Positions 13,531 through 32,330 of a stretch of DNA of 64,000 nucleotides are shown piece after piece; position 1 is the first letter of the stretch, and the number at the start of each line of letters is the position of its first letter. The notes beneath the pieces are model-generated. The model saw only the letters and a list, made by a program, of their open reading frames with translations. It ran no database searches and had not been told where the DNA came from. The DNA lies in assembly GCA_019321725.1 (NCBI GenBank), contig CM033118.1, positions 6,536,071 to 6,600,070 on the forward strand. Reading direction: 5' to 3'. The position numbers were made by a program, and so were the translations under genes. The DNA comes from Paulownia fortunei. Its lineage: Eukaryota > Streptophyta > Magnoliopsida > Lamiales > Paulowniaceae.

Positions 13531-13930
13531 CAGTATTTTCATAATTAAATTGATAATCAAATTGATCTTACTATTAATTAGCGATTCAATCGGTCGGATC
13601 GATTAAACCGTTAGTCGGACTAGTCTAATAAAAATTGATTATATTTTTTTATTATATTATGTAAAATAATAATATAATAAATTAATTATTATGTAATATA
13701 TTTCAAATGTAAAAAATATAAATAACTACCTCAAAAATACCTAACAAAACACAAAATTCAAATAAACACATAAATATAACAAAATATCAAATTTAAATTT
13801 TTTAAAAAATAAAAAATAAAAACCAGTTTTGGCCGCCATCAAACCAAAAATTTGATTTTATATGTCTAATCGAACCGAACCGACCTCCGATTCTCGATTG
13901 AACCGGTTCGGTCCAATTTTTAAAACATTG
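13531..13930. mobile_element. 400-bp non-autonomous hAT-type MITE
   Basis: The element starts CAGTATTTTCATAATT and ends with the reverse complement of CAATGTTTTAAAAATT, giving imperfect terminal inverted repeats (12 of the first 16 bases). Subterminal GAACCGAACCGACC and AACCGGTTCGGTCC motifs are typical of plant hAT elements. The flanks ATTATATT and ATTGGAAT fit a decayed 8-bp duplication of ATTGTAAT, which is the sequence at the equivalent uninterrupted position in copy A (135-142). It has no coding capacity. Confidence 0.7.
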
Positions 13931-15041
13931 ATTGGAATGACTATATTCAAATGGTATGAAAATTAGTGGTATTTGTGTAAGTTTTTGACATTTGAAGAGG
14001 GTAAATGTTATATTTTTAAATTATTTTTATTCTAAGTTGTCCTATAAAATGTTGTTATTGTTGTGGTATATTTGGAAGATTTGACAAATAAAATAAGCAT
14101 ATTCTAATAAAAATACTTAATTAATTTAAATAAATAATGAAAAGTATTCAAAATAAACTTTAAAACTTAATGTTAATGTGGTCCATTGAGCGGATGTGAT
14201 AATTCCTATCAAACAATATTTACTTTTAAAAAATTATAAAAATATATTTTAAAAAAATAAAAAATTGCCCAAATAGCCACATATAATGAATATAAAATTG
14301 ATTATTATTACACTCCCAAGAAATTAACAAATATTACAATTAGCCCAAGAGCATTTTGGTCTCTGACATATTTTATAAACAATACCCTGAGGCCAAACAT
14401 AGGAGATTTACATCCTTTTGGATTCATGCAAATATATTTCGTGATGGCAAGTAACATTAAGGGCAATTGTAAGATCGGAATAAGTGTCTATACAAGTATT
14501 TATAGTTTTGAAACTTATAAAGATAATTTTTACAATTAAATCAAATTGATATTTTTATAGTGAATTCAAAATTAAAATCATGTCATCGGGGTGCTATCTC
14601 TAACATCTAGGTTGCTTTTTTTTTTTTTTTTGCAATTATTCACACTTGAGAGTTTCCTAAGCTCTAAGAGGAAATTAGTGCAATAGATGATTCAACTTAT
14701 CTACTAGCCCCACGACCTCAAAGCTAGTATGCATGAACTCGCGCACAAAAAATCTCCACAACTTGCAGCTTGAAACAATTTGATTCAAAAAAATTGACAA
14801 AATTATAAAATGCTTAATTTCTGAGGATTATTACCTATAACACTCAAGGACTAAACTTATTGGGCCAGGATTGATATACCACCCAGTGCAATCAACCATT
14901 TGATTCAAATGAGAAGGGCCCTTGATAAAATCGTGGGACTGGTGCAATACTATTCAGCCTATAATCCATCAGGCCACCTCGGGTGTAATAGTTTCTTATC
15001 CTAAGATTTTGTGAGAGAGTTGTTTATTATATGAAAAAAGA

Positions 15042-15044
<3 letters not shown>

Positions 15045-15088
<44 letters not shown>
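15045..15088. repeat. (AT)22 microsatellite
   Basis: Forty-four bases of uninterrupted AT dinucleotides within segment copy C; absent at the equivalent position in copy A. Confidence 0.95.
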
Positions 15089-15091
<3 letters not shown>

Positions 15092-15480
15092 TCTCTTTGA
15101 ATCTACGAGTTAATAGATCAAATACCACTATAAGTCAACCTTAGTGCATATTTCACGGGTTGTTTTTCTTGTAAAAAGCATTATAGAGCTCAGTTTATGT
15201 TATGTTGACATCTTATTCATTAAGGATGTCTAGCCCTTTTATTTATTGGCTTGAATTTAATATTCATCATCATAACAACCATAAATAATTGTGTTGTGAA
15301 CAAACACTAGGGTAATGTTTTAGGTGTTTTGGAGAAAGATGACGTGGAGAAAGTGTTTTAGAAAAATGTATTTATAAATAAAATGGATGAAAATAATGTT
15401 TGATTTTATTTTATCGAATATATTTTTTTATTATAGATATATTGTCCGGTAAAATTTTATCTAGTCAATGATCTTATATA

Positions 15481-17850
15481 AGTTCTTTTAACGAGTTTTG
15501 TTATATTTTTTTAATATAAAAGGAAAATAATATATATTCATAATAATATTATAATTGAATAACATATGTTAATGTAATGATTGAATAATGTAATGATAAC
15601 TTAATTTTTTTATGAGAAATAATGAATTTATTTTTGGGGAATGATCTCCCAAACGGGTTTTCATTCCGGAAGAACAAAAACGGCTTCTTGATAACAAAAA
15701 CAGACATAGCCTAAAATACATAGGAAATTGATTGAACACTTAGTGGGGTAATTTTTTAAAGCAATAAGCAATTAGTAGACAAAGAAAAGAGAATGGTAGT
15801 CTCTGTGGCAAAAATGATGGTAAAATGAGAATTAACTTTTAGGTGAATGCTTGTTTTGATATTAGTTTTTGTAAAAAAAAAAATGCTATATTTTGTATTT
15901 TGGTCTTTAGATTTATCGTACTTTACATAAGAAAAAACCTGTTAATATTATTTATTACACATAAAAAGAGCATCCATCCCATTCATCACCTTCATTTGTA
16001 AATGACAAGTTCCTACAACTCAATCGCACGTGTCAAACTTCCTAGTATAAACAAACAATTTACATATGCAGTGGCATGGGTTACTGAATTAGGACATATT
16101 TTGCACTGGGCACACAGGGAGCTACTAATGGCCTTTCTTGATCTTAGAGGAAAAACTCAAAAGGCCCTATTTTCATTTACAATTTATTCTTTAAGAATAA
16201 AATTAAAAATATATTATATTTTTCAATATGTTTTCCATGAGTTATTCCTGTTGAATTTGGGTTGACGAGTGAATCAGTATCTGAATTACAAAAAGTCGTA
16301 AAGGGTTATTGGGGTTGATCCTGCCAATACCCTCCAACATTCAAATTAGTTCCTGAACAAATAGGTGTAAGTTAGAGAATTTAAGGGCAGTTAAATGTGT
16401 AATTAATTACGTATCTTTTAATAATAAAGGTAGTGATTATTTATAATATTGATACGAGGGTTTTCCGTAGGTTTGGATTTTATGTTTTACTGAGTTTAGC
16501 TTAAATTTTATAGTCCAATTTGTTTGTTGTCCTGTGCACCCCATAAATTTAGTTTATGAGGTGTTATTTTTGTTCCGACCTATAATTTAGATAAACCTCT
16601 TTCATTTAGTCTATTGGACTTTCGTAGATTATGACTCATCATTTCTAATAACACATTATTCAATACATTTTTTCAAAACATATTCTCCAAAAATACAAAA
16701 AATAAAATCAACCAAAGCCCAACATCTATGGTAGCATAACTATTTTTAGATGTTTATGAGAATATGCATACATCTATAGTTGATATGGTGTTTACGCAGA
16801 CATGGATGTTTATTCCAAACTTATTGCTAGCAATCAAGAATCCAGCAAATAGTCAGTATGATACCAGCCTATTGAAGCCATGCTTGAACAATGGAAAAAA
16901 GAGTTTTGTATTCACTTAATTTTACCAAATTCATAAACGAAATCGATGTTTTTCTAAAAACCGACAACTACAAAATTCAAAACAAAACACAGCTGGGTAT
17001 GTTTTTGAAGTATTTTCTAAAAATCGAGAAATACAATATTATCTACAAATTTTGGGAGAATTCTATCATAAATTAAAAAAAAAAAAAAAACAGTAAACAG
17101 TGAAAACATTTCACCGAACAAAAACCCAATGAAGCACCCCCTTATGATTTTTAAAATAATTTTTCACAAAAAAATAATTATTTTAAAAAATATTTTTACA
17201 AATATCAAATCTTCTAGAATCGATTTTCAAAAAATTAGGCCAAACTGACTCTCAGTGTTTGGCACAATCTTGATTTGAATTTTTTGACCTCACTCCAAAA
17301 TAAAATTTAACATTTGGTCCTGTTGGATAAGGAACTCCAACTCCAATGCTTGAGTTAATGACCATAAGATTTTTGCTGTAAAAAACTTAAGGAAATGGAC
17401 TGAATGTGCTGAATTTTTTAAACCAATAGACTAAATTCAAAATTTTGTTAAAAATAGGTGTTGGCATACATAATTTCCTTATCCTACGAAATGAAAAATA
17501 CAATTTTGCCTATTTTTAACACAGTGATTATCTCAATGGCACCAGCTTTTGAATTTTTTTATTTTTTATTTTAGGATATTAGTTTATAGACTGGGCCACC
17601 TTAGTCAACATGTAAGGTGACCCAACTTATAAAACTATTCCCTCACTAGCCCTACTTTTAACAATTGACATCACATGTAAGGCTATAAGACATTAAAATT
17701 AATTAGGTAAAATGATAAAATGACCTATACCTGAACCCTTGACTAAAATATTTCAAGACAAATATTTATGCTACACTTGGGAGAAGAATCCAATATTTTT
17801 CCTTACTAAAATTGAAAATGTTCTTCTTTTTCGAGGGAGAAAAAAAAAAT
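15481..17850. other. Intergenic AT-rich DNA, no gene seen
   Basis: Short open frames (for example 16002-16265, 87 codons) have no recognisable domain and no neighbouring exons. Poly-A tracts occur near 17076. I see no supported feature. Confidence 0.5.
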
Positions 17851-17860
17851 CTAACTTTTT

Positions 17861-18120
17861 AAGTAGGACAAAATGAAAGATCCTAGAGTTCTATTAATAA
17901 TTACAACAATGTTATGGCATGAAACATTGTTGTTTTCTAAAACTTTTCGAGGTAGAAGGAAAAAAAAAAAAAAAAAAAAGAAAACTCAACTTTTGAAGTA
18001 GGACAAAATGAAAGAATCCTAGAGTTCTACTAATCATTACAACAATGTTATGGCATGAAACATTTTTGTTTTCTAAAACTTTTTGAGGTAGAAGGAAAAA
18101 AAAAAAGTTACATATGCAAA
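17861..18120. repeat. 135-bp tandem duplication
   Basis: The phrase AAGTAGGACAAAATGAAAGA occurs at 17861 and 17996, followed in both units by a near-identical stretch ending in GAGGTAGAAGG and a poly-A run. The units differ mainly in poly-A length and a few substitutions. Confidence 0.85.
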
Positions 18121-18359
18121 AAAGAAAAAAAAAACTTAGATATACAATATAGTAAACCAATTATGAGCCTGGTAACAAATCTAAAATTTGACAATAATTC
18201 GTTAACTTTTAAAATTCATAATATTGGTTCCACTTCAAAATATATGACCCTATACAAATTGAAAACAGACAAAGGAAAAGGGGTGTAAAAAATGGGGGGT
18301 GCCTTTTGGGACAGTCCCATTCACACTTTGACATTTTTCGGTTATTTTTCTTCGATTGT

Positions 18360-18990
18360 TTGCCTTCCTTCTTCTGCCTATAAAATGGCTAAGAGATGAA
18401 GGCATGATACATAAATAAGGAGTAAAACAACCCAATTAAGTGAAAAATAGCCAAGGTAAGAGAAAAATAGACAAGGCATGTGGGATAGCAATTTATGAAA
18501 GTTAAATTGTGATATATGAGAGAAAATATTTGATTTTTTTTTTTGGGGGCCAATACAAAGAGGTTGAAAGAGTATTTTCTAGTAACTGTATAAGAGTTTT
18601 CTTTTCTTAACTTTGAGCATAAAACTCAAGATTATTTTCTTGTTTTGGTCCTTCCAACGTATGTGAAGAAAAATAAAGCATGCCTGATTTTTATTTGGTT
18701 CTTTGCCTTTCTGCCTATAAAATGGCATAATGAGTGAAGGCTTGAGACACACATATGGAGTAAAACAGCTCAAAGACATGGAGAAAAACAGAGAACAATT
18801 ATAGACACTTATGGGTAATAATTTGTAATAGATGAGAAAAAATATTTAATTTTTTTTTTCTCTTGGGAAAATACAAAAAGATTGAAAGAGTGCTATTTGA
18901 TAACTATTAGAGTGATTGTACAAGTTTTTTCTTTTTTTAAGTTTGGGCATAAAACTCAAGACTGATTTCTTGTACTAGTAAATTCTTTAT
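18360..18990 (+). repeat. 337-bp tandem duplication carrying TATA-like core promoters
   Basis: CTGCCTATAAAATGGC occurs at 18374 and again at 18711. The downstream stretches also match, including 'gagtaaaaca', 'ttgaaagagt' and 'ggcataaaactcaaga'. The TATA motif is the most conserved part of each unit. The sequence after the second unit, about 18990-19170 ('gtcaaaccacgtaaaaatctctgt'), resembles the 3' part of a plant copia LTR. The block may therefore be a solo LTR with a duplicated promoter region; its boundaries could not be fixed. Confidence 0.5.
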
Positions 18991-19170
18991 TAATGGAAGA
19001 ACGAGAACTCTTATAAATGTTGAAGGATTTGTCAAACCACGTAAAAATCTCTGTTCAATTTTATATTCTGTTGGTATTGTTTATTTCTGTGGCATATTAT
19101 TGATATGATTTACCAGATATTATTAATAAATCAAATCTCGAATTTTCAATTGCTTTCGTTGTGCACAACA

Positions 19171-21733
19171 CATAATTTGAGTATTATTCAAAATAATATA
19201 AAAAATTTTAACAAAATCTCATTTACATAAAAAGATTTGTTGTTAAAATTCACGATTAATTCGGGAATATATCGATACAAAATACATATTCATATCTATA
19301 AAAGTAATGCATTTATATGTAAAGATTATTAATATAAATTATGTTTTCTAGTAAACTTATAAATATGTATTGAAAAAATAATTAAAAATAACTTAATGTA
19401 ATGTAATCTATTTAAAATATGGATAAAATTTAGAAATAAATCATTCTAACAATAAAAAATTTAAGAGATTTTATCAAATTACTATTTATAAAAGATATAC
19501 AGGGGGATTCCAAGATTTTATAAAATCATTCTATTTTTATTCTAGTTATTTTTAAAAATTATGGCAGAAGTATAAATGACAATAATGCATTAAGCCAACC
19601 GAAAAGACTAAAGTACCCACGAGCCATGGTTAAACCCTCTAGGGACAGCGCTTCAGAATGCACCAACTTCAAGGGTAAGGTTTGATCCGTGGAGGTCTAC
19701 AGAAAGTCCGTCATAGACCATCACTTAAATCTCTCTCATGGCCTAAATAACTCCCAGAGCCCTTCCAAAAACCGAATGTGGGTGGGGATAAATACACTTC
19801 ATTTTGACATTGCCATATGACCTTGAATAAATGATCCTAACCACTATAAATACAATTTTACTAGTTCAAATGCGCACATATGGGGTTAATCTCTTTTTCT
19901 TTTTTGGCAATATTTGTAAATTGTAAATCAATTTAACTCATTGAAAGATTGAAATATATATGTCATATACTCCTTTTGATTCTGAATTAGATAATCTATA
20001 ATCGATCAATTGCGACACCAACATGATATGATGGTTGCCACACCAACATGATATGATGGTTAACTATAATTATTAAAGTTATTATATTTTCAAAAATTTT
20101 AAATTTCATTTTTCCACATATTGAGACTTATGAAAACCTAACAGAACCTAGTATACCAAGCCATGCACTTATCTGTGGAATCTCTATGTGTCATTTTGGT
20201 TTCATATTCAAATTTATTTTTATATTTTTAGAGTTTTTAAAATTAAAATTTTTTTCATTAGATTTTTGTGTAAAAAATAAAATATGTTTGATTTAATTTT
20301 GTTTCTATATAAACTACGTAGATTTGAAAATAAAAATATATTTAGTTCAAATTGTTTTCATCATAAAATGATATGAAATGTTAGTAGGTTTGAAAATAAA
20401 ATTTAATTTAAATATAAAAAATGTGAGAAATTAATATGTTTAAAAATAAAAATAAGTGGTATTTTCATGAATGTCGCTCTAGCCCCCACACCACTGCTAT
20501 TGTAGAAAATTGCTCCGTTAGAAATCATTTTGATAAACTGAACAAAGTGCGGAGCAATCCATATGTTTGGTTAATTTACTTCAGATACTTTTTGGATATT
20601 GAAATATATCTTGCACTTATAGAAATCATACTTCAACTTATAATAGATAAATAAATATTTGTTTATCAATTCAAATCCTACCAATTAATTAGGTGTTAGC
20701 AATATTAAAAATACAATGCTACTACGTTTTCAATGGGCCACATATGTACATTCCTTTTTCTTTTTTTTTTTTTTGCATGAGAAATAATTAAATTCTATTA
20801 TGATAATATAATGATATCTATATAAAAACATGAGATAGAATAGTGAATTATTTGGTTGATAATGAAAACTATATGCTCTTTGCTTTTACCTAGCTCAAAT
20901 TAACATGTGTAAGAAACAACTTATGCAATTTAATATAGCACACACATTGCTCATTAAGCCAATTTTATAGAAGATATTATATGAAGAATGAAGAAAATAA
21001 AATTTAATAATCATATTAAAATATTAGTCAGGTTAGTGACCTTATTAAAAAAAAATAGTTAGATTTTTGGATATTTTATTATATTTTCTATTTCTTTGAA
21101 GCCATGAGTAGACATTGAGTTGAGTTTGCTCATTTCATATTATCTTTATGTTAAAAAATAACATGCCTTGAAAAAAAAAAACATAGGTACAATCATGTAA
21201 TTGATGAAAATAGCAGGTAACAGCTTTAGTTGATATTATATAATTACAATTATACAAAATCATGAAATATTAGACATATGAACTCATGTATTGTAATATA
21301 TGAAATATTTATGTCAATATATAATATTTATAAGAATATGCATGAATTATCAAAACTCAAACAATGTTAAATGCAAATGGATAAACAAAGTTTTAGTGTA
21401 TAAATACAATGATTTCCAACTATGGTTTGGACTGGAAGAGGAGATAGAAATATAAAGAAATTTTTTTATGAACGAAAAATTGCAACAAACTAGAACAAAG
21501 ACAAATAAAAACAAATTAGGATAATAAGCATTAAAGGAAAAGCTTTAAATTATGGTGAAAATCAAATATGAAGAGAAAACCAAGAAATTAGTAAAATTAC
21601 TTCAAAAAGAAAAAAGAAAAAAGAAAAAAGAAGTACCAATAAAAAGATATAAAAAATCTACTAACTTCAACCATTTCACAAAACAGGTAAAACTATTAGA
21701 TATATTATTTATTACGGAACGAGCATGTATCAA

Positions 21734-21782
<49 letters not shown>

Positions 21783-24480
21783 TGAATACTCATCAAATTT
21801 ACATAAATTTTAAGAAAGTAAACATATTACACATATAACAATGGAAAAATCCAACGAATCCCTACTAACATTACATTACACGATCCAAGTTAAAAATTCA
21901 AAAAATAAAAAATATAATAAACTATAAAATGGAACAGTAGAACCAAGGAGGAGGTAAATCAAAGAAAGCAAATCAAATAAAAATAAAAAATACAAAAAAT
22001 TCAGAATGTCTTTACATCTAATACGAACCATGGCTGAATATGAAGACCAAAGGGGTGCAAAAACACATGTAAAAGGGAGATCAGCAATGAGATTTCACAA
22101 AAATAAAAATAAAAATAAAATTAAAGATATAATAAAGAAATAGTAAGAGATGAAAGGACAGAAACATTTAAAATTCGTAAATCTTTCTTAAATTGTAGCA
22201 GACGAGCTGTATTTTAATATTAGCACAAGATTTAAATTTTAGAGGAGATGGTCCACATTCATAAATAGATAATATTTATCACATTAAAATATAATTATCA
22301 AACTAGATGACTATAAATATCATAATTTTATATTATTTGAAATGAAGTTATTTCATTTGAACACTACAAATGTATCTACAGTTTATGTTTTAAATATATT
22401 TATTTTAAATCTAGTTTTGATTGGATCGAGGGTTTTTATCAAAACGATCAAAACGTTATAACAACTTATATATGTTGAAGGCAACTCAACATTAAGGAAT
22501 TACAAGAAGTTGAATTTCATGAACTAATTATTATACACCAATAGCTAATTTGATGACATGACTTAATATTTTAATTGAAATATTTTATAAATTTAAGTAA
22601 GATGATCAGATTTCATTGAAGAATCTTTCTAAATTTGCTTAACTGAATGAGTTTAAAGAATGTATTAAAAATGATTAAACTTAGAATGATTTAATTAGCA
22701 ATATTCAATGAGTCAGAAAACCAATAAATTCACATTAAGTGTTGAAACTTGAAACAATCAATGAGAAATTTTATAATTAATTAAAAATTCAATGTGTTCT
22801 GTTAAAATTAATTCAATTGCGGTCAAGATAAAAGAAGTATATGTGAGATATTATTCCTCCACCGAAATCGTCACTTTTACCTTATACATTTATTTATCAT
22901 TATGCATGATTTTTGAATTTTTGACTAAGACAAGTCCAAAAAATACAAATAAATAAATAAGAAAAAGTAACATTTCTTATGGGCCAATCTAATCATTTCC
23001 ATTTTCCAGGCTTTCTTTGACACGGTCTTGGCTGTATACCCCTGTGAATAACAGTCAGTTTTGAGTTGTGAGTTATGACTTTCCCAGTTCTAACGTTGTT
23101 ATTAATCAATTAATGCTAAATTAACAAACACAAAAGAAGATCATATATGGGTGTGTTTGAAATTTGGAAAGACAAAAAATATTTTGGTCATATATATTTA
23201 TTTTGGTCACAAATAATGAGTTTGGCAAATATTTTAATTCAAAAGAATGAATTTCTTGAAAATTAAATTTTCAAGAATCGACTCGCAAAAATCAATTTTT
23301 GCATTTGGGAGTCCTTCAATTTTAAAAGTCAAATTGATATAAAATAACATTTGAGAAAAATCAACACCTTAGCGGATTCTACTAAAACCCTAGCAATTCA
23401 AACCATTATTGTGATTGTGATTGTCAAATACATTAAGATAGGTTTTGATATATTAATATGATCTTCATTTTCCCCCAATCCAAAATAACCTTTTAACAAG
23501 ATATATATATATATATATAATGAAATAAGAGAATCTTTTAATGAATTTAATTTTAGATCATAATAAGTTGGATGAAACTAAGAGGGTGTTTGGCTGTGTT
23601 AATAAATGTCTTTTTATAAGATCTCCTAAAGTATGAGGTAAATTTTTTAGAAAAAGAGATTATAAACTTTTAAAATAAGATGTTAGCATCTTATAAACTG
23701 ATTTTAAAAAAAATAAGTAGATCTTAATTTTTTTTAAAATAAAATTTTATTTTAACAAACTCGTCTAATTTTATTAGTTTTAATTAAAAAATTATAATTA
23801 CATCGTAAAAATTCAATGATTATTTTATCTATCCAAATACTTCATCAACTTAATTTTAAAATAAAATCTAAAATTTTATAAATTTTAAAAATATTTTATA
23901 AATATATAAGTTTGTAAAATCTTTTAAATGAACTTAACCAAACAATAGATGTGATGAGGCTTAATTTTTGAAAGACAATCTTGGAGCCCATTTAAATATA
24001 ATGTTGTGTTGTAAGTGCATTCAAACCAAGCACAATATTTATTCACTTAACTTCTAATGTCTCTCTGTCGTCTCATGTGTTAAGTAAATAATTTCGTTTT
24101 TTTAATAGCATTATGTTATTAGGAATGAGCACATCTATCCTCCACTTGCCAAATTTTAATTTGTCATTCAACAATAGAAAACAACAGTACCCTTGGACCC
24201 CTATTTCATGCAAAATGATTCTCATTTAATCGACATAATACTATATAAAAATTAAAAAATTAAAAAATTAAAAAATACTTCTATTTTATATTATTCTAAA
24301 AAACTGTAGTTAAAAATTAAGAGTAACATTATTATTTTATTAAAGAGTATTTTTTAAAAAAAATATATATGTTTGAACAAATAAATCTCTATTTTTTCAA
24401 AAAATTAGAGATAATAAAATATGACAGAAAACGAGCAATAATTGTTCACGCGGTAAAAGAATGAAAAAAAAACAAAAAAA
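19171..24480. other. Intergenic AT-rich DNA upstream of the MAPK gene
   Basis: Many A/T runs, short open frames without domains, and microsatellites. Around 19600-19800 there is a less AT-rich patch with a phrase (GGTTTGATCCG at 19679) that slightly resembles a Pol III B box. No gene is supported. Confidence 0.5.
21743..21777. repeat. (TG)17 microsatellite
   Basis: Thirty-five bases of alternating TG following a short TA run. Confidence 0.95.
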
Positions 24481-24494
24481 ACACAAAGCTTTAG

Positions 24495-24758
24495 TATAAA
24501 AATATTTATAATAAATATGTGAATGTTACAGTTTTAATGGGATCACCACCCCAGTACCCCAAAGAGGACTGCGCCTCCAAAAGTCCAAAGCCCCGCACTT
24601 CTCTCTCCTCCACAAAAACACAGAGACGCACAGAGTGCGAGAGAACATTGCTGAGAGTGAGTGGAATAGAATCGAGAATCGAATCGAGAGTGTAGGAGAA
24701 AAGGGGGGAGGGGCAGAAAAGAGAGTGGCTTTTTAGTTTGTGTTGTGGAGTTAGTTAT
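24495..24758 (+). promoter_or_regulatory. Candidate TATA box and 5' UTR of the MAPK gene
   Basis: TATAAAAATA at 24495-24504 lies about 255 bases before the start codon. From about 24540 the base composition changes abruptly from AT-rich to a CT- then GA-rich leader, as is usual for a plant 5' UTR. No ATG was noticed between 24540 and 24758, so the start at 24759 would be the first. The transcription start itself is not visible in sequence. Confidence 0.45.
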
Positions 24759-31797
<7,039 letters not shown>

Positions 31798-32120
31798 TTC
31801 TTATTTTCCTTCTTGTAGTCGGTACTATACTGTTGGGTCATTTTTTACTGCCATTATGTGGATCTACAGGGTTCTTTGGCATAAGCCCTTGAAGATCTTT
31901 TGCATCAGGTCAACTATCATTGCAGCCATATATAGTATTTATAGATTAGGAAGGGGAATTACTTTCCATCATTTGGATCAGTTGGTGGGAGTAGCAGATG
32001 TTGTGCTACTCATCTCTTTGGTCCTAAGTAAAAGCATTTGACGATTAGTTGGGTTGTGAAAAAGTGATCAGTATCCTTTTCCATTGGTCAGATGTCTGTG
32101 TATTATAAAAGCATCTGTTT
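31798..32120 (+). other. Probable 3' UTR of the MAPK gene
   Basis: The stretch after the stop is less AT-rich than the intergenic DNA and contains TGT-rich sequence near 32090 (GATGTCTGTGTATT) of the kind found upstream of plant poly(A) sites. The exact 3' end cannot be fixed. Confidence 0.35.
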
Positions 32121-32139
32121 CTTGGTGTAGCTTAAAAAC

Positions 32140-32330
32140 CCCTAAGGTAGAGTAGCTTTGTTGATTTGGTTCATTACTTTCCACGATGAGGTCACGGGTT
32201 TGAAATCGCTTGCTGGGTATTAGCCTGTGAGCCAATCACCTCTGGGATGATTGGGTTGCTGCGTTGGTCGTTTTTCTCCTGCTTTTTTATTTCATTTTTT
32301 TTTTTAAAAAAAATTGAGATTGTCATTCTT
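32140..32330 (+). mobile_element. Candidate tRNA-derived SINE just downstream of the MAPK gene
   Basis: A Pol III B-box-like GGTTTGAAATC lies at 32198-32208 in the context 'gaggtcacgggtttgaaatcgc', which is usual for plant SINEs, and an A-box-like TAGCTTTGTTGATTTGG lies about 45 bases upstream. The unit ends in T- and A-rich tracts near 32290-32315. No clear target duplication was found. Confidence 0.4.

Larger units (their letters stand above)
12300..15480. repeat. Dispersed segment, copy C (longest copy)
   Basis: This copy joins the left part seen in B (12300-13340) to the right part seen in A (13385-15480), so it best shows the whole unit. It carries a 400-bp MITE at 13531-13930 and an AT microsatellite at 15045-15088. 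The left part has a CT-rich leader like a plant 5' UTR. Near 13242 there is a short open stretch with an ATG at 13312 and a GT that could be a splice donor at 13322, in the style of a small second exon. No full gene is present. Confidence 0.75.

Noticed and set aside
16002..16265. 87-codon open frame on the + strand
   Set aside because: Isolated in AT-rich DNA, no recognisable domain, no codon-use signal or neighbouring exons.
19612..19760. Less AT-rich patch with GGTTTGATCCG, possible SINE or tRNA
   Set aside because: A single B-box-like phrase without a convincing A box or cloverleaf; not enough to call.
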